In this document: piece by piece, positions 1-9,748 of the stretch
Layout: each line of letters opens with the position of its first letter
Position numbering within the stretch: position 1 is the stretch's first letter
Source: Pseudorasbora parva
Lineage: Eukaryota; Chordata; Actinopteri; Cypriniformes; Gobionidae
DNA length: 64,000 nt
Reading direction: 5' to 3'
Assembly (NCBI RefSeq): GCF_024679245.1
Contig: NC_090174.1
Span: 15,393,350-15,457,349 of the forward strand
Program-made: the position numbers and the translations under genes
The notes under the pieces: generated by a model
Databases searched by the model: none
Told to the model about the DNA's origin: nothing
Seen by the model: the letters and a program-made list of their open reading frames with translations, nothing else

Positions 1-195
1 ATGACACATTTAACTAATAACTATTTAATGATTACTTAATCTATTAATCATGTTGAATATTCATTAGTTGCTGATGCAGTAATCATTAATAAATGGGTTA
101 GTTCACCATTAGTAATACATTAACTCATGATTATCTGTGCATTAATTAAGCATGAATTAATGCATATTAGTGCAACCTTATTGTAAAGTGTTACC
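1..195. repeat. AT-rich fish MITE fragment
   Basis: The stretch is full of TTAAT/ATTAA motifs and ends in ACCTTATTGTAAAGTGTTACC-like sequence at about 175-195. Its reverse complement resembles the start of the repeat at 61237 (GGTAACACTTTGCAATAAGG). The two appear to be opposite ends of one widespread fish MITE family. The left part lies outside the window. No coding content. Confidence 0.5.
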
Positions 196-296
196 TTGTA
201 AAGTGTTAATGAAAGCACACTATTTACAACATATAGCCTATGTATAAATATCAATATCAAAAAGATATTTTGTGTATAATTTTGTGTGAAACAGAC

Positions 297-298
<2 letters not shown>

Positions 299-375
<77 letters not shown>
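299..375. repeat. (GT)n microsatellite
   Basis: An uninterrupted GT dinucleotide run of about 77 bp. The Val-Cys and Thr-His ORFs across it are artefacts. Confidence 0.98.
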
Positions 376-377
<2 letters not shown>

Positions 378-689
378 ATCAGCTTTAAAAAAAAGTTTGA
401 TTCATCCATTTCTGAATCATTGCCCAAATAGCATGTAATCATTGAAACAATGTTGAGTCAGTGTTAATGCATCAACGCTAATTGCACTGAAGTAACGTTG
501 CAAAGTGATGTTGGTTCAGTATCACTCTCATAGTTAATGCTGACATTGATATTTCAACCACAAATCAAGGGTGATTCAGCATTACAAGTGATATTTTTTC
601 AACATCACTTTTGCATTCAGTTGAACCAGAAGTAGCATATGAGTTTTCTTCAGTGCTGTGACGTATTTCCAAGTGAAACAATATTGAAT

Positions 690-1222
690 ATTGAATGGAG
701 GACAGGGTTTTACCTCAATTATTTTCACCGGGAAAAAAACACATCTGAAGACACATCTTTTCCAGCAGCACCTGACCAAGCACTTAACTAATCTATTTGT
801 TTTTCTAAAAACAAATATACACGATCTCATGGTCATGCGTATAAATAGTACGAGTTTGCAATCTCGTGGAACGTATACGCCAAAATGAGTTTTGGCGTGC
901 ATATGGTACTCGATTTTTCACGTGCATATGACACGCTCTTGGGTAGGTTTAGGGTGGTGGGGTGGGGGGTTCGTATGTATAATACGCCATAAAGTGCGTA
1001 TCATATGCACGCGAAAAACCGCGTATCATATACATTCCACGAGATTGCAAACTCTTACTATTTATACGCATTTTCGTGAGGTGTGTGTGTGTGTGTGTGT
1101 GTGTACTGTGTTAGACTAATTTGCATGCTGTTCCCCTGTTTGTCTAATTGCTTCTTTTGCTCTCCTCATTTGTAAGTCGCTTTGGAAAAAAAACGTCTGC
1201 TAAATGATTAAATGTAAATGTG
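690..1222 (+). mobile_element. L2-like LINE 3' end, split by a foldback element
   Basis: The plus strand at about 735-785 encodes KTHLFQQHLTKHL. It resembles the extreme C-terminus of the L2-type reverse transcriptase at 42590 in this window (KTHLFHEHL). After the insertion at 835-1071, the 3'-UTR tail resumes with the typical fish LINE ending (GTAAGTCGCTTTGG near 1170, CTGCTAAATGATTAAATG near 1195). So only the last codons and tail of a 5'-truncated LINE remain, in two pieces. Confidence 0.7.
835..1071. mobile_element. 237-bp foldback MITE
   Basis: Terminal inverted repeats of 36 bp (835-870 and 1036-1071) match at all but one position by eye and start ATGCGTATAAATAG. The interior is G-rich and non-coding. 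The element sits inside the L2 tail, so it is younger than that LINE. No clear target duplication was found, so the superfamily is unassigned. Confidence 0.8.
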
Positions 1223-1242
1223 TCCTCTGTACACATTTACAA

Positions 1243-1381
1243 CAGATTTTTTTTCGGACAAAAAGTCGTTTGTGAGAAGCCCCGAATCGCGAATTAGATC
1301 GAATTACATTTGATCGCGAATTACATTTTTTGGCCCAATTTGAGGCTTGTCACAGAATACTTTTTGTCCAAAAAAATCCTG
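1243..1381. mobile_element. Short hairpin MITE
   Basis: Left arm CAGATTTTTTTTCGGACAAA (1243 on) pairs with a right arm ending TTTTTGTCCAAAAAAATCCTG at 1381, about 30 bp with few mismatches. The interior repeats a GATCGAATTACATTTGATCGCGAATTACA-like unit. It lies directly downstream of the LINE tail. Non-coding. Confidence 0.6.
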
Positions 1382-1477
1382 AATTGTGTGGTGTCATAAT
1401 TATTGTGCTCCCGATCGCATCACAGCCCGCATGATTCCAATTTGTAAATATAAAAACTCAACTCTTGATCTGTGATG

Positions 1478-1942
1478 TGTCAGGATACACACACTAGACA
1501 AGGTTAGGGTGAATACACAAGACGTTTATTGAACCACAGGGCAGGGAGTGGAGCGTGAATGGATAGATGAATAGGCTTTGGATCAGTCTTATGGAGATAT
1601 GTAGAGATAATGGCAGGATGCACAGAGACAACAGTGGAGGAACACAGACAATGGTGAGAGACTTGAGACACGAAGGAAACTGTACACAGGTAATCGCTGG
1701 AGAACAGGTAATCGCTGGAGAACAGGTAATCGCTGGAGAACAGGTAATCGCTGGAGAACAGGTAATCGCTGGCAACCAGGTAAGTGGGTCTTTCCTAGTT
1801 TGAGGTGAGACGCTGACTGAGGATGAGTGCTGGGATTATATGGGGAGCTGTGATGAAGTGACATGCAGGTGTGACTGATTAGTACTCGGGTTACTGTGAA
1901 CGCTGAGTGCAGGAGGTGAGAGAGTCTGGCAGATCTGAGACA
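1478..1942 (-). mobile_element. Solo LTR, minus orientation
   Basis: A 465-bp segment starts TGTC and ends GACA and is flanked by a perfect 5-bp target duplication TGATG (1473-1477 and 1943-1947). That is the structure left when an LTR retrotransposon recombines out. In minus orientation a polyadenylation signal AATAAA (complement at 1525-1530) lies near the 3' end, as expected. No internal retroelement sequence adjoins it. It holds an 18-bp minisatellite at 1690-1779. The parent family is not identified; Gypsy or ERV-like is plausible. Confidence 0.78.
1690..1779. repeat. 18-bp minisatellite, five copies
   Basis: Five head-to-tail copies of GTAATCGCTGGAGAACAG. The first four are identical and the fifth differs (GGCAACCAG end). 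The unit is a multiple of three, so an ORF reads a repeated VIAGEQ, but the host sequence is a solo LTR and the ORF is not considered a gene. Confidence 0.95.
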
Positions 1943-2098
1943 TGATGCTACCCGCGATAGCCAATGACAGCGAGCAAGCTTCACCAACCAGATGTTGTGT
2001 GCTTCTATATTATGCTTCTTAAATATGTCATTTTTAATTAATTTTAAGAAATACAACTACTGACTACAGGGAGACTAAGAATGAAATTTTGTCTAGTG

Positions 2099-2271
2099 CA
2101 CTGTAAAAACAGTTTTTTTTTTTTTTTTTTTTTTTTTCAGTTAGTGACATTGAATTTCTGTAAATTAAATTGCATCAATTCACAGAAATTCATTTTGGCC
2201 AACTGAAAAATTTAGATGTGATCAGTCACTAGAAAAATTTCAATTAGAGACAGTTTTTTTTTTTTACAGTG
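2099..2271. mobile_element. CACTGTAAAAA MITE, copy 1
   Basis: 173 bp bounded by perfect inverted termini CACTGTAAAAA and TTTTTACAGTG. Inside are poly-T tracts and two mirrored blocks (CAGTCACTAGAAAAATTTC and its relatives). Two further copies are at 7919-8112 and 54418-54590. Non-coding. Confidence 0.75.
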
Positions 2272-3509
2272 TGATTTTAAGATTTGAAAATTGTCTGTGA
2301 AGCGGACAACCAATTGTGTTGTATGTTTGCAGTGTTTCAAGAGAGTGTTATCTTTAAATAGTTAAATTTTCTGTCTGTTCCCCTATCTGCACTTCCATTG
2401 GAGTCAATGTATGAATAGTGTTCAGCCATGTGTTTGATGTCATTTGTGCTGCAGTGATCATTTTTACTCTGTTACTGTGATGCACATGGTTTTTCTTTGT
2501 CATTGAGAATTACCTTAAGAGAAACTTATAAGAAAGCCTTTTAAGTAAACTTTATCAAATTGTTCAGATCTGAGCTAAGCAATTTACATCAACTGGTTTG
2601 GAATGACATGACGGTGAGTAAATTACAGAATTTTCATTTTCGGGTGAATTAATTCCTTTAAAATTCTGAAAGCTCATCCTCTATAGAACAACAATTGTCT
2701 GTGAATTGTCTTCCTTTTCTTCTAAATGTGAACATTATTTCCAGCTAACTTTAGTTTTAACACATGCACACAGTCTTCTGTTCTCAACAGAACTCAAACC
2801 TCCACATTAATGCAATTTGCACTATCCCATTGCCATCCCACTGCTTTTATCCAGCATTCAGTGATCCATAATGCCATAGGGCACTTATCACGGGGTACTA
2901 TCCATTTAGACCAAGCTGTGGTATTCTTAAACTTTTAGCATTTGACATAAAATGCAAGTGGAAGGGAATGAAGCATGTACTTAACGAAGAATTTTATGAC
3001 ATCCTCTACTGAACTACAAAGACTTTTAGCCTTGGATATGTTACAGGAATATGACACAGACCGTGTAATAATACCTCAGAATTACCACATTTCGTCAGAA
3101 GTTTCAATCATTCTACATATTGTGACCAGATTCTATGTGGTTTCTTTGGTTTAACCCTATAGTGTTGAAAGAGCTGCCTATGCAAAATAATGTCCTCTTT
3201 TAAATGGGGAGCTGCTCTTGCTTGGCTGTTCCAGAAGATGCTTAGATTTGCACCAAATAATCAGAACATTAAAGCCTGAACATGTGTGCAAAAGCATATA
3301 GGCATGAATCCTTCATATTGCGTTAGTGTGGCCATAGCAATCAAACCTCAACATGCTGATACAGCACAGATGCTTTTATCCAATGTGTACAATGTTTATA
3401 AGAAAGCTACTCCTTACTTAAGGTAGTCATTTATTTTAAAAATCTTTAAGTCAACCTGAAAAAAGTAAGAATTAAGTTCCACCTAAACCTAATAATCAGT
3501 TGGAAATAA
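2272..3509. other. No gene seen
   Basis: AT-rich sequence without a convincing ORF or RNA gene. A short stretch near 2600-2660 (GGTGAGTAAATTACAG, then GGTGAATTAATTCCTTTAA) resembles the end of the common fish MITE seen more fully at 34138 and 63360. Nothing else was recognised. Confidence 0.6.
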
Positions 3510-3518
3510 GCAGGTTGT

Positions 3519-4037
3519 TAGCCTAGAAATCTAGGCGCACCCTAGCGGCAGCAAATTTAATCTGCCCGCAAATGTCGTTTAGCAACTCTCAATACCCTTC
3601 TGAGCTGTATTCCCCTAACTCTTGCCGGGCCAATCACATCGTGTATAGAGTTGGTGGGTGGGGCCATAATGACGACGGCTGAGTTGCGTTTGCGTGATTC
3701 TAGTAAACACAGAACCTGGCGATTGGCGGTCTTTTGAATCAGCTCTGACCTCTGGAAGACTTGGAGTTGAACTTTTCTCCGAGAAAAGGACAAAGGACGG
3801 CACTGAAGTCATTCTTAAAAAGGGAAGATGTGTTCAGAGTTTTGCCGACCAGATAAGGCGAATGTTTAATCTTTGTTGCTCTGTTTCACCTTCGTTGCTC
3901 TGGTTGGTTGTAGCGCTATACTATCGCGTGCAGAGGGAGTTTGAAAGACAACCGTTTATCCCGCCCCTCGGATTGAGCCCTGTCTATGGTGAGTTTCCAG
4001 ACCAAACCTCTTGATGTGGGTCTGGCTTGTCAGGCTA
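3519..4037 (+). mobile_element. MULE-like non-autonomous transposon with captured helicase exon, copy A
   Basis: 519 bp bounded by TAGCCTAG...CAGGCTA and flanked by a perfect 9-bp direct duplication GCAGGTTGT (3510-3518 and 4038-4046). Nine-base target duplications are typical of Mutator-like elements. The termini are short imperfect inverted repeats (TAGCCTAGAAATCTAGGCGC against TAGCCTGACAAGCCAGACCC). A close relative is at 53134-53610 with its own 9-bp duplication. The interior carries a promoter-like leader and a decayed RecQ-helicase exon. No transposase is present. The Mutator assignment rests on duplication length and gene capture, not on a transposase. Confidence 0.75.
3694..3870 (+). 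pseudogene. Decayed RecQ-like helicase exon fragment, copy A
   Basis: The translation opens with residues like WRSFESALTSGRLGVELF, which line up with the better-preserved copy at 53269. In that copy the same region leads into a Walker A-like LPTGYG. Here the reading frame shifts after the SEKRTKDG region, and the LPTGYG-equivalent reads LPTR followed by a stop in another frame (about 3840-3860). RecQ helicases are ATP-dependent 3'-5' DNA unwinding enzymes. This fragment covers only the N-terminal edge of such a domain and cannot be functional. Its position inside a transposon with 9-bp duplications indicates that it moved as captured cargo. Family assignment rests mainly on the second copy. 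Confidence 0.55.
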
Positions 4038-4046
4038 GCAGGTTGT

Positions 4047-4880
4047 ATGAAAACATACAAATTAGATAACAAATTAAAATACAAATTTATTCCAATTAGA
4101 CACAAATTCACCAAAATATTAGCCTAGGTCATACTCAATTCTGAGTCAGAATATGAATCTGATACTGCTCCACTGGGCTGTCATTATGGGGAGTGTTTCG
4201 ACCGAACCAGGAAAGAAAATAACTCTTCACTCAATTGGATAGACCTACAACCAATCAGAGGAATGGAGTAAATGATGTATGTTAAGCAACCCATAGTAGT
4301 AGGATGTTCAGATAAGATTACAGACTCGGATCTTTGAATCTCATTCAGCAAAATGAACAAAGTAATTTCGTTAATTTCAGCAGAATATGATTAAAAAGTC
4401 ACATGTTAAACGTGCCCTAGAATGGAAAATTGAATTAACCATGGCATAGTTGAATAACAAGAGTTCAGTACATGGACATCACATAGCTACAGTATGACCA
4501 ATGTTAATATTATTTCGGTGCCAGTGTTGTCATACAAATCTACAAAATACAACCGTAGATACATTATGGCAATCCCTTTTGTCGGATAGAATTATAATTT
4601 AGCCCATAGGCTATATTCATCAACAATAGGAGCTATCTAGTTTGCTTACAGATCGCTCACTCTATCCTTTTAGTTAACGTCATCTCCACCACTTAAGTTG
4701 AAACAGTAGTAATTTGCCAATGCATCGTCAATTTGTTTTAAAAAAAAACCTGTAGGCTAACTTACTGTAAAAACAACATATTTTTGCGCTAACATTACCC
4801 AGTTCGCTGTTTAGAGTTTGTGATTCAAAGTGAAGAAGCTATCATTGTAAAATCAAATAGTGACGCATTACAGTGATTAA
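4047..4880. other. No gene seen
   Basis: Unique-looking AT-rich sequence between two transposons. No ORF of interest and no recognisable repeat. Confidence 0.6.
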
Positions 4881-5711
4881 GGGTGCTTTCACACCTGCCT
4901 CTTTTAGTTCGGTTGAATCGTACTAGAGTTCGTTTCCCTCTTTGGTGCGGTTCGTTTGGTCAGGTCTGAAAGCAGCAATCGCACTCGGGTGCGCACCAAA
5001 AGCGGACCAAACAAGCGTACCGAGACCTCCTTGAAGAGGTGGTCTCGGTACGATTTCAAACGAACTCTGGAGCGGTTCGTTTGTGGTGAGAACGTGATCC
5101 GACCTCGAACAGAACCAACTGCAAAAGTACTGATCATTTTTGGACTGAACCAGCTGCCGTAGTTAGCTGCGCTGACATTGTGTGCATGATATTATTACCT
5201 GATAGATCGTTGGCAATATTTTCGGAAGATGGAAGCATGTCAAGAGTTAATAATTAATGCACGCCTCCTCTTGAAGTGACGAGCGATGCGCGCTCGCCGT
5301 CTGCAGTGCATTAGAACGTTGTTTTCATGTCGCATCCGCGCTTCATTATAGAAATGTTTTGTTTGCATACTGTGGTAAATACACACCGTGTAGTAGATTA
5401 TGGCCAGGGACAAAACTGGCCCGCGCAGTCGTCTCTCCATAGTGTTATAGTTTGCTGGCTTTGCCTCTTCTGTTGGAATTTTCCCACATGTAAATTCTGA
5501 CCAATCGAAAAGCAGTTTAGGAAATACGCCATGGCCAATGAGTGATGTGGATGTTGTCACATGCCTGCGTTTTGGTTCGTTTCAACTGGTTCGGACCAAA
5601 GCAATCAGTGTGGTGTGAAAAGGAACCAAAAAATCTGAAAAATGCAACAATGTATAATTGTTTGCCCTTGGTTCGGACCAAATGAACCGAACTAGAGATG
5701 TGAAAGCACCC
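4881..5711. mobile_element. PIF/Harbinger-type MITE (GGGTGCTTTCACAC family), copy 1
   Basis: 831 bp with inverted termini GGGTGCTTTCACACCTG and the complement ending GTGAAAGCACCC, flanked by TAA on both sides (4878-4880, 5712-5714). A 3-bp TWA-type duplication is the Harbinger hallmark. Subterminal GGTTCGTTTGGTC-type blocks recur at both ends, and an internal inverted pair (GGTCTCGGTACG near 5041 and CGTACCGAGACC near 5016) forms a hairpin. No transposase. A diverged relative is at 20779-21592. Confidence 0.75.
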
Positions 5712-6183
5712 TAAAATGTTTTTAAAATGCTAAAAGCAAAGTTGTGACTGCTGACGATATGAGTTAATATGTAAAGTTAATGTTATATGCTGGTTCACTT
5801 CACATGTAGGCTGAAGTAGTACTGACTTTATGTTTTTTAAAGGGGGGGTGAAATGCTGTTTCATGCATACTGATCTTTTTACACTGTTAAAGACTTGGAA
5901 TCCCATACTAAACATAGACAAAGTTTCAAAAGTTAAGGTGGACGTTTGATGGGAGTATTTCTTTGTCAAAAATACTACTTCCGGTTAGTCATAAGTTTCG
6001 GCAAGTTTTTTGAGATCATGCGTCCCCTTTGACGTTAATGGGGGTGGAATTTCCTTGTATGGGCCTTACGGACAATTCTACCGGAAGCGCGTGAGAGAGA
6101 GAGAGGGACAGAGCGAAAGTAACAGGCTACGCCCATCAAAGCGCTGGCTTGTAGGATGCTGGACAGGTGATGTGCACATAACA

Positions 6184-6430
6184 ATGTCACCAAAAAAGAG
6201 CGTTTTTGGTTGCCAGACCAAGACAGTCCTGCACAGATTCGCCAAAAACCCCGCGTTAAGGCAACAGTGGATGTAATTTGCTTTTCCGGATCAGCAACTG
6301 AGTTGCGCGAATGTTTATATCTGTTCGCTGCATTTCGGTGCCGACTGTTTCATAAACAAGGCCCAGCTCGACGCCGGATTTTCCCAATCGCCTAATGCTG
6401 AAGGATGGAGCAGTCCCAACGTTAGAAGGG
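6184..6430 (+). pseudogene. THAP-domain first exon, frameshifted
   Basis: From an ATG at 6184 the frame reads MSPKKSVFGC, then HRFAKNPALRQQWM, a pattern of transposon-derived THAP zinc fingers (C..C, HRFPKNP, RQQW). Downstream the match continues in another frame (CFINKAQLDAGF-like near 6348-6385), so a frameshift has occurred. A plausible splice donor GTGAGTGAG follows at about 6430. THAP domains are C2CH zinc-binding modules that recognise DNA in P-element and Kolobok transposases and in host THAP proteins. The element around it lacks later exons. This is a dead transposon exon, not a host gene. Confidence 0.55.
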
Positions 6431-6659
6431 TGAGTGAGACTGCTTCAAATGTCTGTGTTTTTTTTAGTCCGCTTACTGTCTACACAAACCACGCGTAAAC
6501 ACACAAACACACGTGCACAACTGCACTTCCCACATGTACACCTTCAAAGACAAAAATACGACGATATAATTCAAGTATAAATATGTAAATAACACAAGCC
6601 GCTGAGCATATTATATAGTTAGTGTATAACTTGTACCACATACAGACGTCCTGCTCTAG

Positions 6660-6746
6660 TCGTTTTTGCTGCTGCTCCTGTTCAACTGCAGCCTCTGGGT
6701 CTGATTCCGGATCATAGATGTATGGCTGTATCTGATTAAAAGCCAT
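6660..6746 (-). pseudogene. Short N-terminal fragment resembling P2X7-like proteins
   Basis: An ATG at 6746 on the minus strand opens a frame starting MAFNQIQPYIYDPESDPEAA and then a Gln/Glu-rich stretch (EQEQQQKRLEQ). Many fish genes annotated P2X purinoceptor 7-like start with a similar xQPYxxEPESDPE segment. It lies inside the TTAA-flanked element and stops sharing recognisable sequence after about 35 residues. It may be a captured or shared first exon. Recognition is from memory of the motif only. Confidence 0.35.
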
Positions 6747-7359
6747 ATTTTTATTTTGAATAAAGTTTTTTTCCCGCTGTTGACACAGCTTTACGACGCA
6801 CTCGACTCAACATAGCAGCAGCGAGCACACGTCATTATTTAGCTCCGCTCACACGACACGCCCCCACCCGCTCGGCTTTTTTCGGAAAGACTCGGAACAG
6901 CGCATCTTTCTTATATAATTATAAAAAAAATAAAGACTTTTCGGAGATATGCAGGATGCAATGCTACTCTATAGGTACTCAAGATTGACATGACACTGAC
7001 TGAAACTGAGTGTTTCACCCCCCCTTTAACTTATTCTAGGGCACCTTTAAATTCCCCAACACATATACTTGTGCAAACATTAATTAAAAATAAAATAATT
7101 ATAAACTAATGCAACTAAGGCCAAACTTTAAGAAATAAATGATTCATTTATTTAGCTCAGCTGGGTCTTCAGGCTATGCAGTCTGTTAGTTAAACTCACC
7201 TCTGAATCCGAGTCGTTCTTTCTTTTGTCACTTCACATTTACTCACATCTGTTCCCTGGAAAGATTAGTTCACCTCTCCTGTCTTCGGGTCCGAGTCGTT
7301 CTGTCATCAGTGTCTGATCTGGGCCGTGAAATCCCTATAGAGTCTGGGATCGTGACGTA

Positions 7360-7740
7360 AGCAACGCAATGCATTTTGGGACTTTAGGTCACGGAGGCCG
7401 CTGTCGATACTGTGTTGTATATGAAATCGACGCTTTTAGTTCTAAAAGTAGAACTAGTTCAGCTAAAAAAGTTACAATGGTGAACGTGTGTTGTGTCATT
7501 AACTGCCATAATTGCACTCACGACCGGAGTGGAAACCTAATCGTAAATTGAGTGTGATTGTTTAGCTTTCCCTCCTGGAAACAGCACATTCGATCTCATT
7601 CGTGGACTTTAGGACACAGACACTACATCAGCGAATGTGCAGTAGTGTAGGTAGGCGAAAAAAAAACTCAAATGACGCGCATTTTTTCAGCTTACCAGCT
7701 TGGAAACAACAGGTGAAGGTGAAAGTAAACCTCAATGAAA
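7360..7740 (+). pseudogene. Second THAP-type exon remnant
   Basis: From the ATG at 7477 the frame reads MVNVCCVINCHNCTHDRSGN. It is followed, after a stop and frame change, by LFSFPSWKQ (7559-7585) and then a second block with PAWKQQ-like sequence near 7697. The CCVxxCHNxxHDRxGN plus FxFPxWK layout is typical of THAP zinc fingers in fish transposons. It is distinct in sequence from the THAP exon at 6184. Boundaries of its parent element were not found. Upstream GTGACGTAAGCAACGCAATG at about 7352-7371 looks like a promoter or leader. Dead by stop codon. Confidence 0.5.
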
Positions 7741-7895
7741 ATAAATAGCTTACCCAAAATGTGTCTTTATAATTTGTGTTTATTTGTTATTCAAAACAGA
7801 TATATTACAGATGTATATGATTTCTTAACCGCATTTGCGTATGCCATAAATAATGTATGTATGCAAATAATGTATGCATGAAACAGCATTTCACA

Positions 7896-7918
7896 CCCCC
7901 CCCCCCCCCCCCCCCCCC
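7896..7918. repeat. Poly-C run
   Basis: Twenty-three consecutive C residues replace the expected left terminus of the MITE that follows. Run length may be affected by assembly or sequencing error. Confidence 0.95.
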
Positions 7919-8112
7919 TGATTTCTCTAATTGAAAATGTTCTAGTGACTGATCAGATCTACATTTTTCAGTTGGCCAAATTTAATTTCTGTGAATTTAT
8001 GCAATTTAATTCACAGAAATTTCATTTGGCAAACTAAAAAATGTAGATGTGATCAATCACTAGAACCTTTTCAATTGGAGACCTGATTTTTTTTTTTTTT
8101 TTTTTTACAGTG
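7919..8112. mobile_element. CACTGTAAAAA MITE, copy 2
   Basis: Shares with the 2099 copy the blocks CTAGTGACTGATCAGATCTA, TTGGCCAAATTTAATTTCTG and TTCACAGAAATTTCATTTGG, and ends TTTTTTTACAGTG at 8112. Its left terminus is lost at the poly-C run. Non-coding. Confidence 0.65.
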
Positions 8113-9072
8113 TATGAATGTAATCCGGACATACTACATTTGCCATGTTTCCCATATCACACGATCTATCAACATCAGTTAAATCACGTCACTGCCATTC
8201 CCAAATCCTCTCTCATGGCCTAATGGGAAAGTAAAGTGTCCATTGTATGCACACTTCAGAATCTTGTCATAAGAAGTAGATCATCTGGGTATTTTTTGCC
8301 TACTCTTTTATGAATAGTAAACTACTCTTTTATGAATTGTGACATACTTCTTTTGCCACATATAGTTTTTATTTTATTTTTTATTATTATTATTTCAGTT
8401 GCAGCCATTAAGTAAAGAGGCATGATCAGTTTGAACTGAAGCTGCGCAGACCAATCGGTTTATGACATTAAAGTACTGCATGAGCAATCCGAAAGCATAC
8501 GGAGCCATCTGCTCTCTAATCGGTGTCTCGCCATACTTTGACATCATACATACACCTATAGGGTGTGCTCAACTTAGAGTGGCACTGTGAAAACTGATAG
8601 ATGTATGACATCAAGGCACTGTAATCACACTTGCAGTGCTTTGATGTCATACACAGATTGTGCTTTGCAGCACCGCTTCAAGACGAAAACACCTTGTTGC
8701 CGCCTATTAAGTTTTAATTACATAATTAATTAAAAGTATCAGTTCTTCAATTATTTCAATTACCTCATTGCCTTTTTCATTACCTTATTTATGCATTTGT
8801 GTTTCTGTAAATATAATTAATTAATTCCATAAGATGACGCATTTAAGGTTAGAAAAATACAATCCTGGAAATCAATTAAAAGGGGGATCTTAAGCAAAGG
8901 ATGAAAAATAAAGCAGCAGGATCTATGTGCAGCAGATTTGTTTAACAAAATCAAAAATAACAAATTCTCTGGCTTCTTAGTAATCTTGGAAAACATGAAT
9001 GGAACAACCACATGATAATGACAATAACGGGCAAACTCAATAACAAACTGAGGGCTAGATATACACAAATTA
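8113..9072. other. No gene seen; one short hairpin
   Basis: AT-rich. An inverted pair TGTATGACATCAAGGCACTG (8604-8623) and CAGTGCTTTGATGTCATACA (8635-8654) forms a tight hairpin. The related half-site ACATCATACATACACC is upstream at about 8541. No ORF is convincing. Confidence 0.55.
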
Positions 9073-9748
9073 GGGCCCTGTCCACACGAACACGGGTATT
9101 TTCAAAACCGCAGCTCTTTCTATGCGGTTTGGCTGTTCGTCCACACGCAAATGCTGGATCCGCTTACTGAAACTGGATTTTTTTGAAAACTCCGGCCAGG
9201 GTGAAGATTTTTAGAAACTCCGGTTGCAGTGTTGTCGTGTAGATGGTGAAACCGGAGATTTAGGCTTGTGAAGTCGAAGTGCGCACATTCTCTCCTTTGT
9301 TTGATGTCAGATTGTGCACTCTTATCTCTTTTGTTTACAGGGGACGAGTCTATGCAATGACAGCTGTCGTAGCTTTTAGTAACTCTGCTAACAGTGCTTA
9401 TCACATGTATACAGATGCATGCGCAGTTATCTCATTGTATTGCAGAACTGAGGCGCCAGAATGCAATAATACAAAATAGCAAGGCAAGTGTGTGAAGCTA
9501 TTACAGTCCACTGCCCCTGCGTATATACAGTTACGTGTCACTTTCATCGAGCCCATGGCATCCCTCTGTGCCTCAATGCCGTGGATGGGACCTTTGTGGA
9601 AATAAGGCAGCCAATCATAGTGTGTTTTTGCGTTTTCATGCGGACAGATTTTTTTATTTATTTTTTAAACCATGTTTGTGTGGACATGACTGTTTTTATA
9701 CATTTTTAAACTCGGGTTATAAAAATACCTGTAAGTGTGGACTAGGCC
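9073..9748. mobile_element. Internally deleted PIF/Harbinger element
   Basis: Inverted ends: GGGCCCTGTCCACACGAACA at the left, and a right end whose complement reads GGCCTAGTCCACACTTACAG. The CC.GTCCACACG ends are of the same type as the full element at 33296-36524. The interior retains a short stretch of Harbinger transposase. Flanking triplets are TTA at the left and TCA at the right, so the duplication is imperfect or the ends are one or two bases off. Confidence 0.62.
9553..9618 (+). pseudogene. Harbinger transposase fragment
   Basis: The frame encodes GIPLCLNAVDGTFVEIRQPI. This corresponds to [20 protein letters not shown] in the transposase at about 35690 in this window. The Asp of AVDGT is the first catalytic residue of the DDE nuclease in HARBI1-type transposases. 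Only about 22 codons survive, with no second or third catalytic residue. Confidence 0.7.

Larger units (their letters stand above)
5841..7025. mobile_element. TTAA-flanked Kolobok-like transposon remnant with THAP exon
   Basis: 1,185 bp bounded by AGGGGGGGTGAAA and the complement TTTCACCCCCCCT, flanked on both sides by TTAA (5837-5840, 7026-7029). TTAA duplications occur in piggyBac and Kolobok. A THAP-type DNA-binding exon inside, as in Kolobok transposases, favours Kolobok. The minus strand at 6746-6660 encodes MAFNQIQPYIYDPESDPEAA, resembling the start of P2X7-like/ballast proteins that are multicopy in fish. No intact transposase remains. Confidence 0.68.

Noticed and set aside
240..442. 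ORFs of Val-Cys and Thr-His repeats
   Set aside because: Direct translations of the (GT)n microsatellite.
1494..2056. Repetitive ORFs (VIAGEQ, PVLQRL, PAITCS)
   Set aside because: They arise because the minisatellite unit is 18 bp; they lie in a solo LTR.
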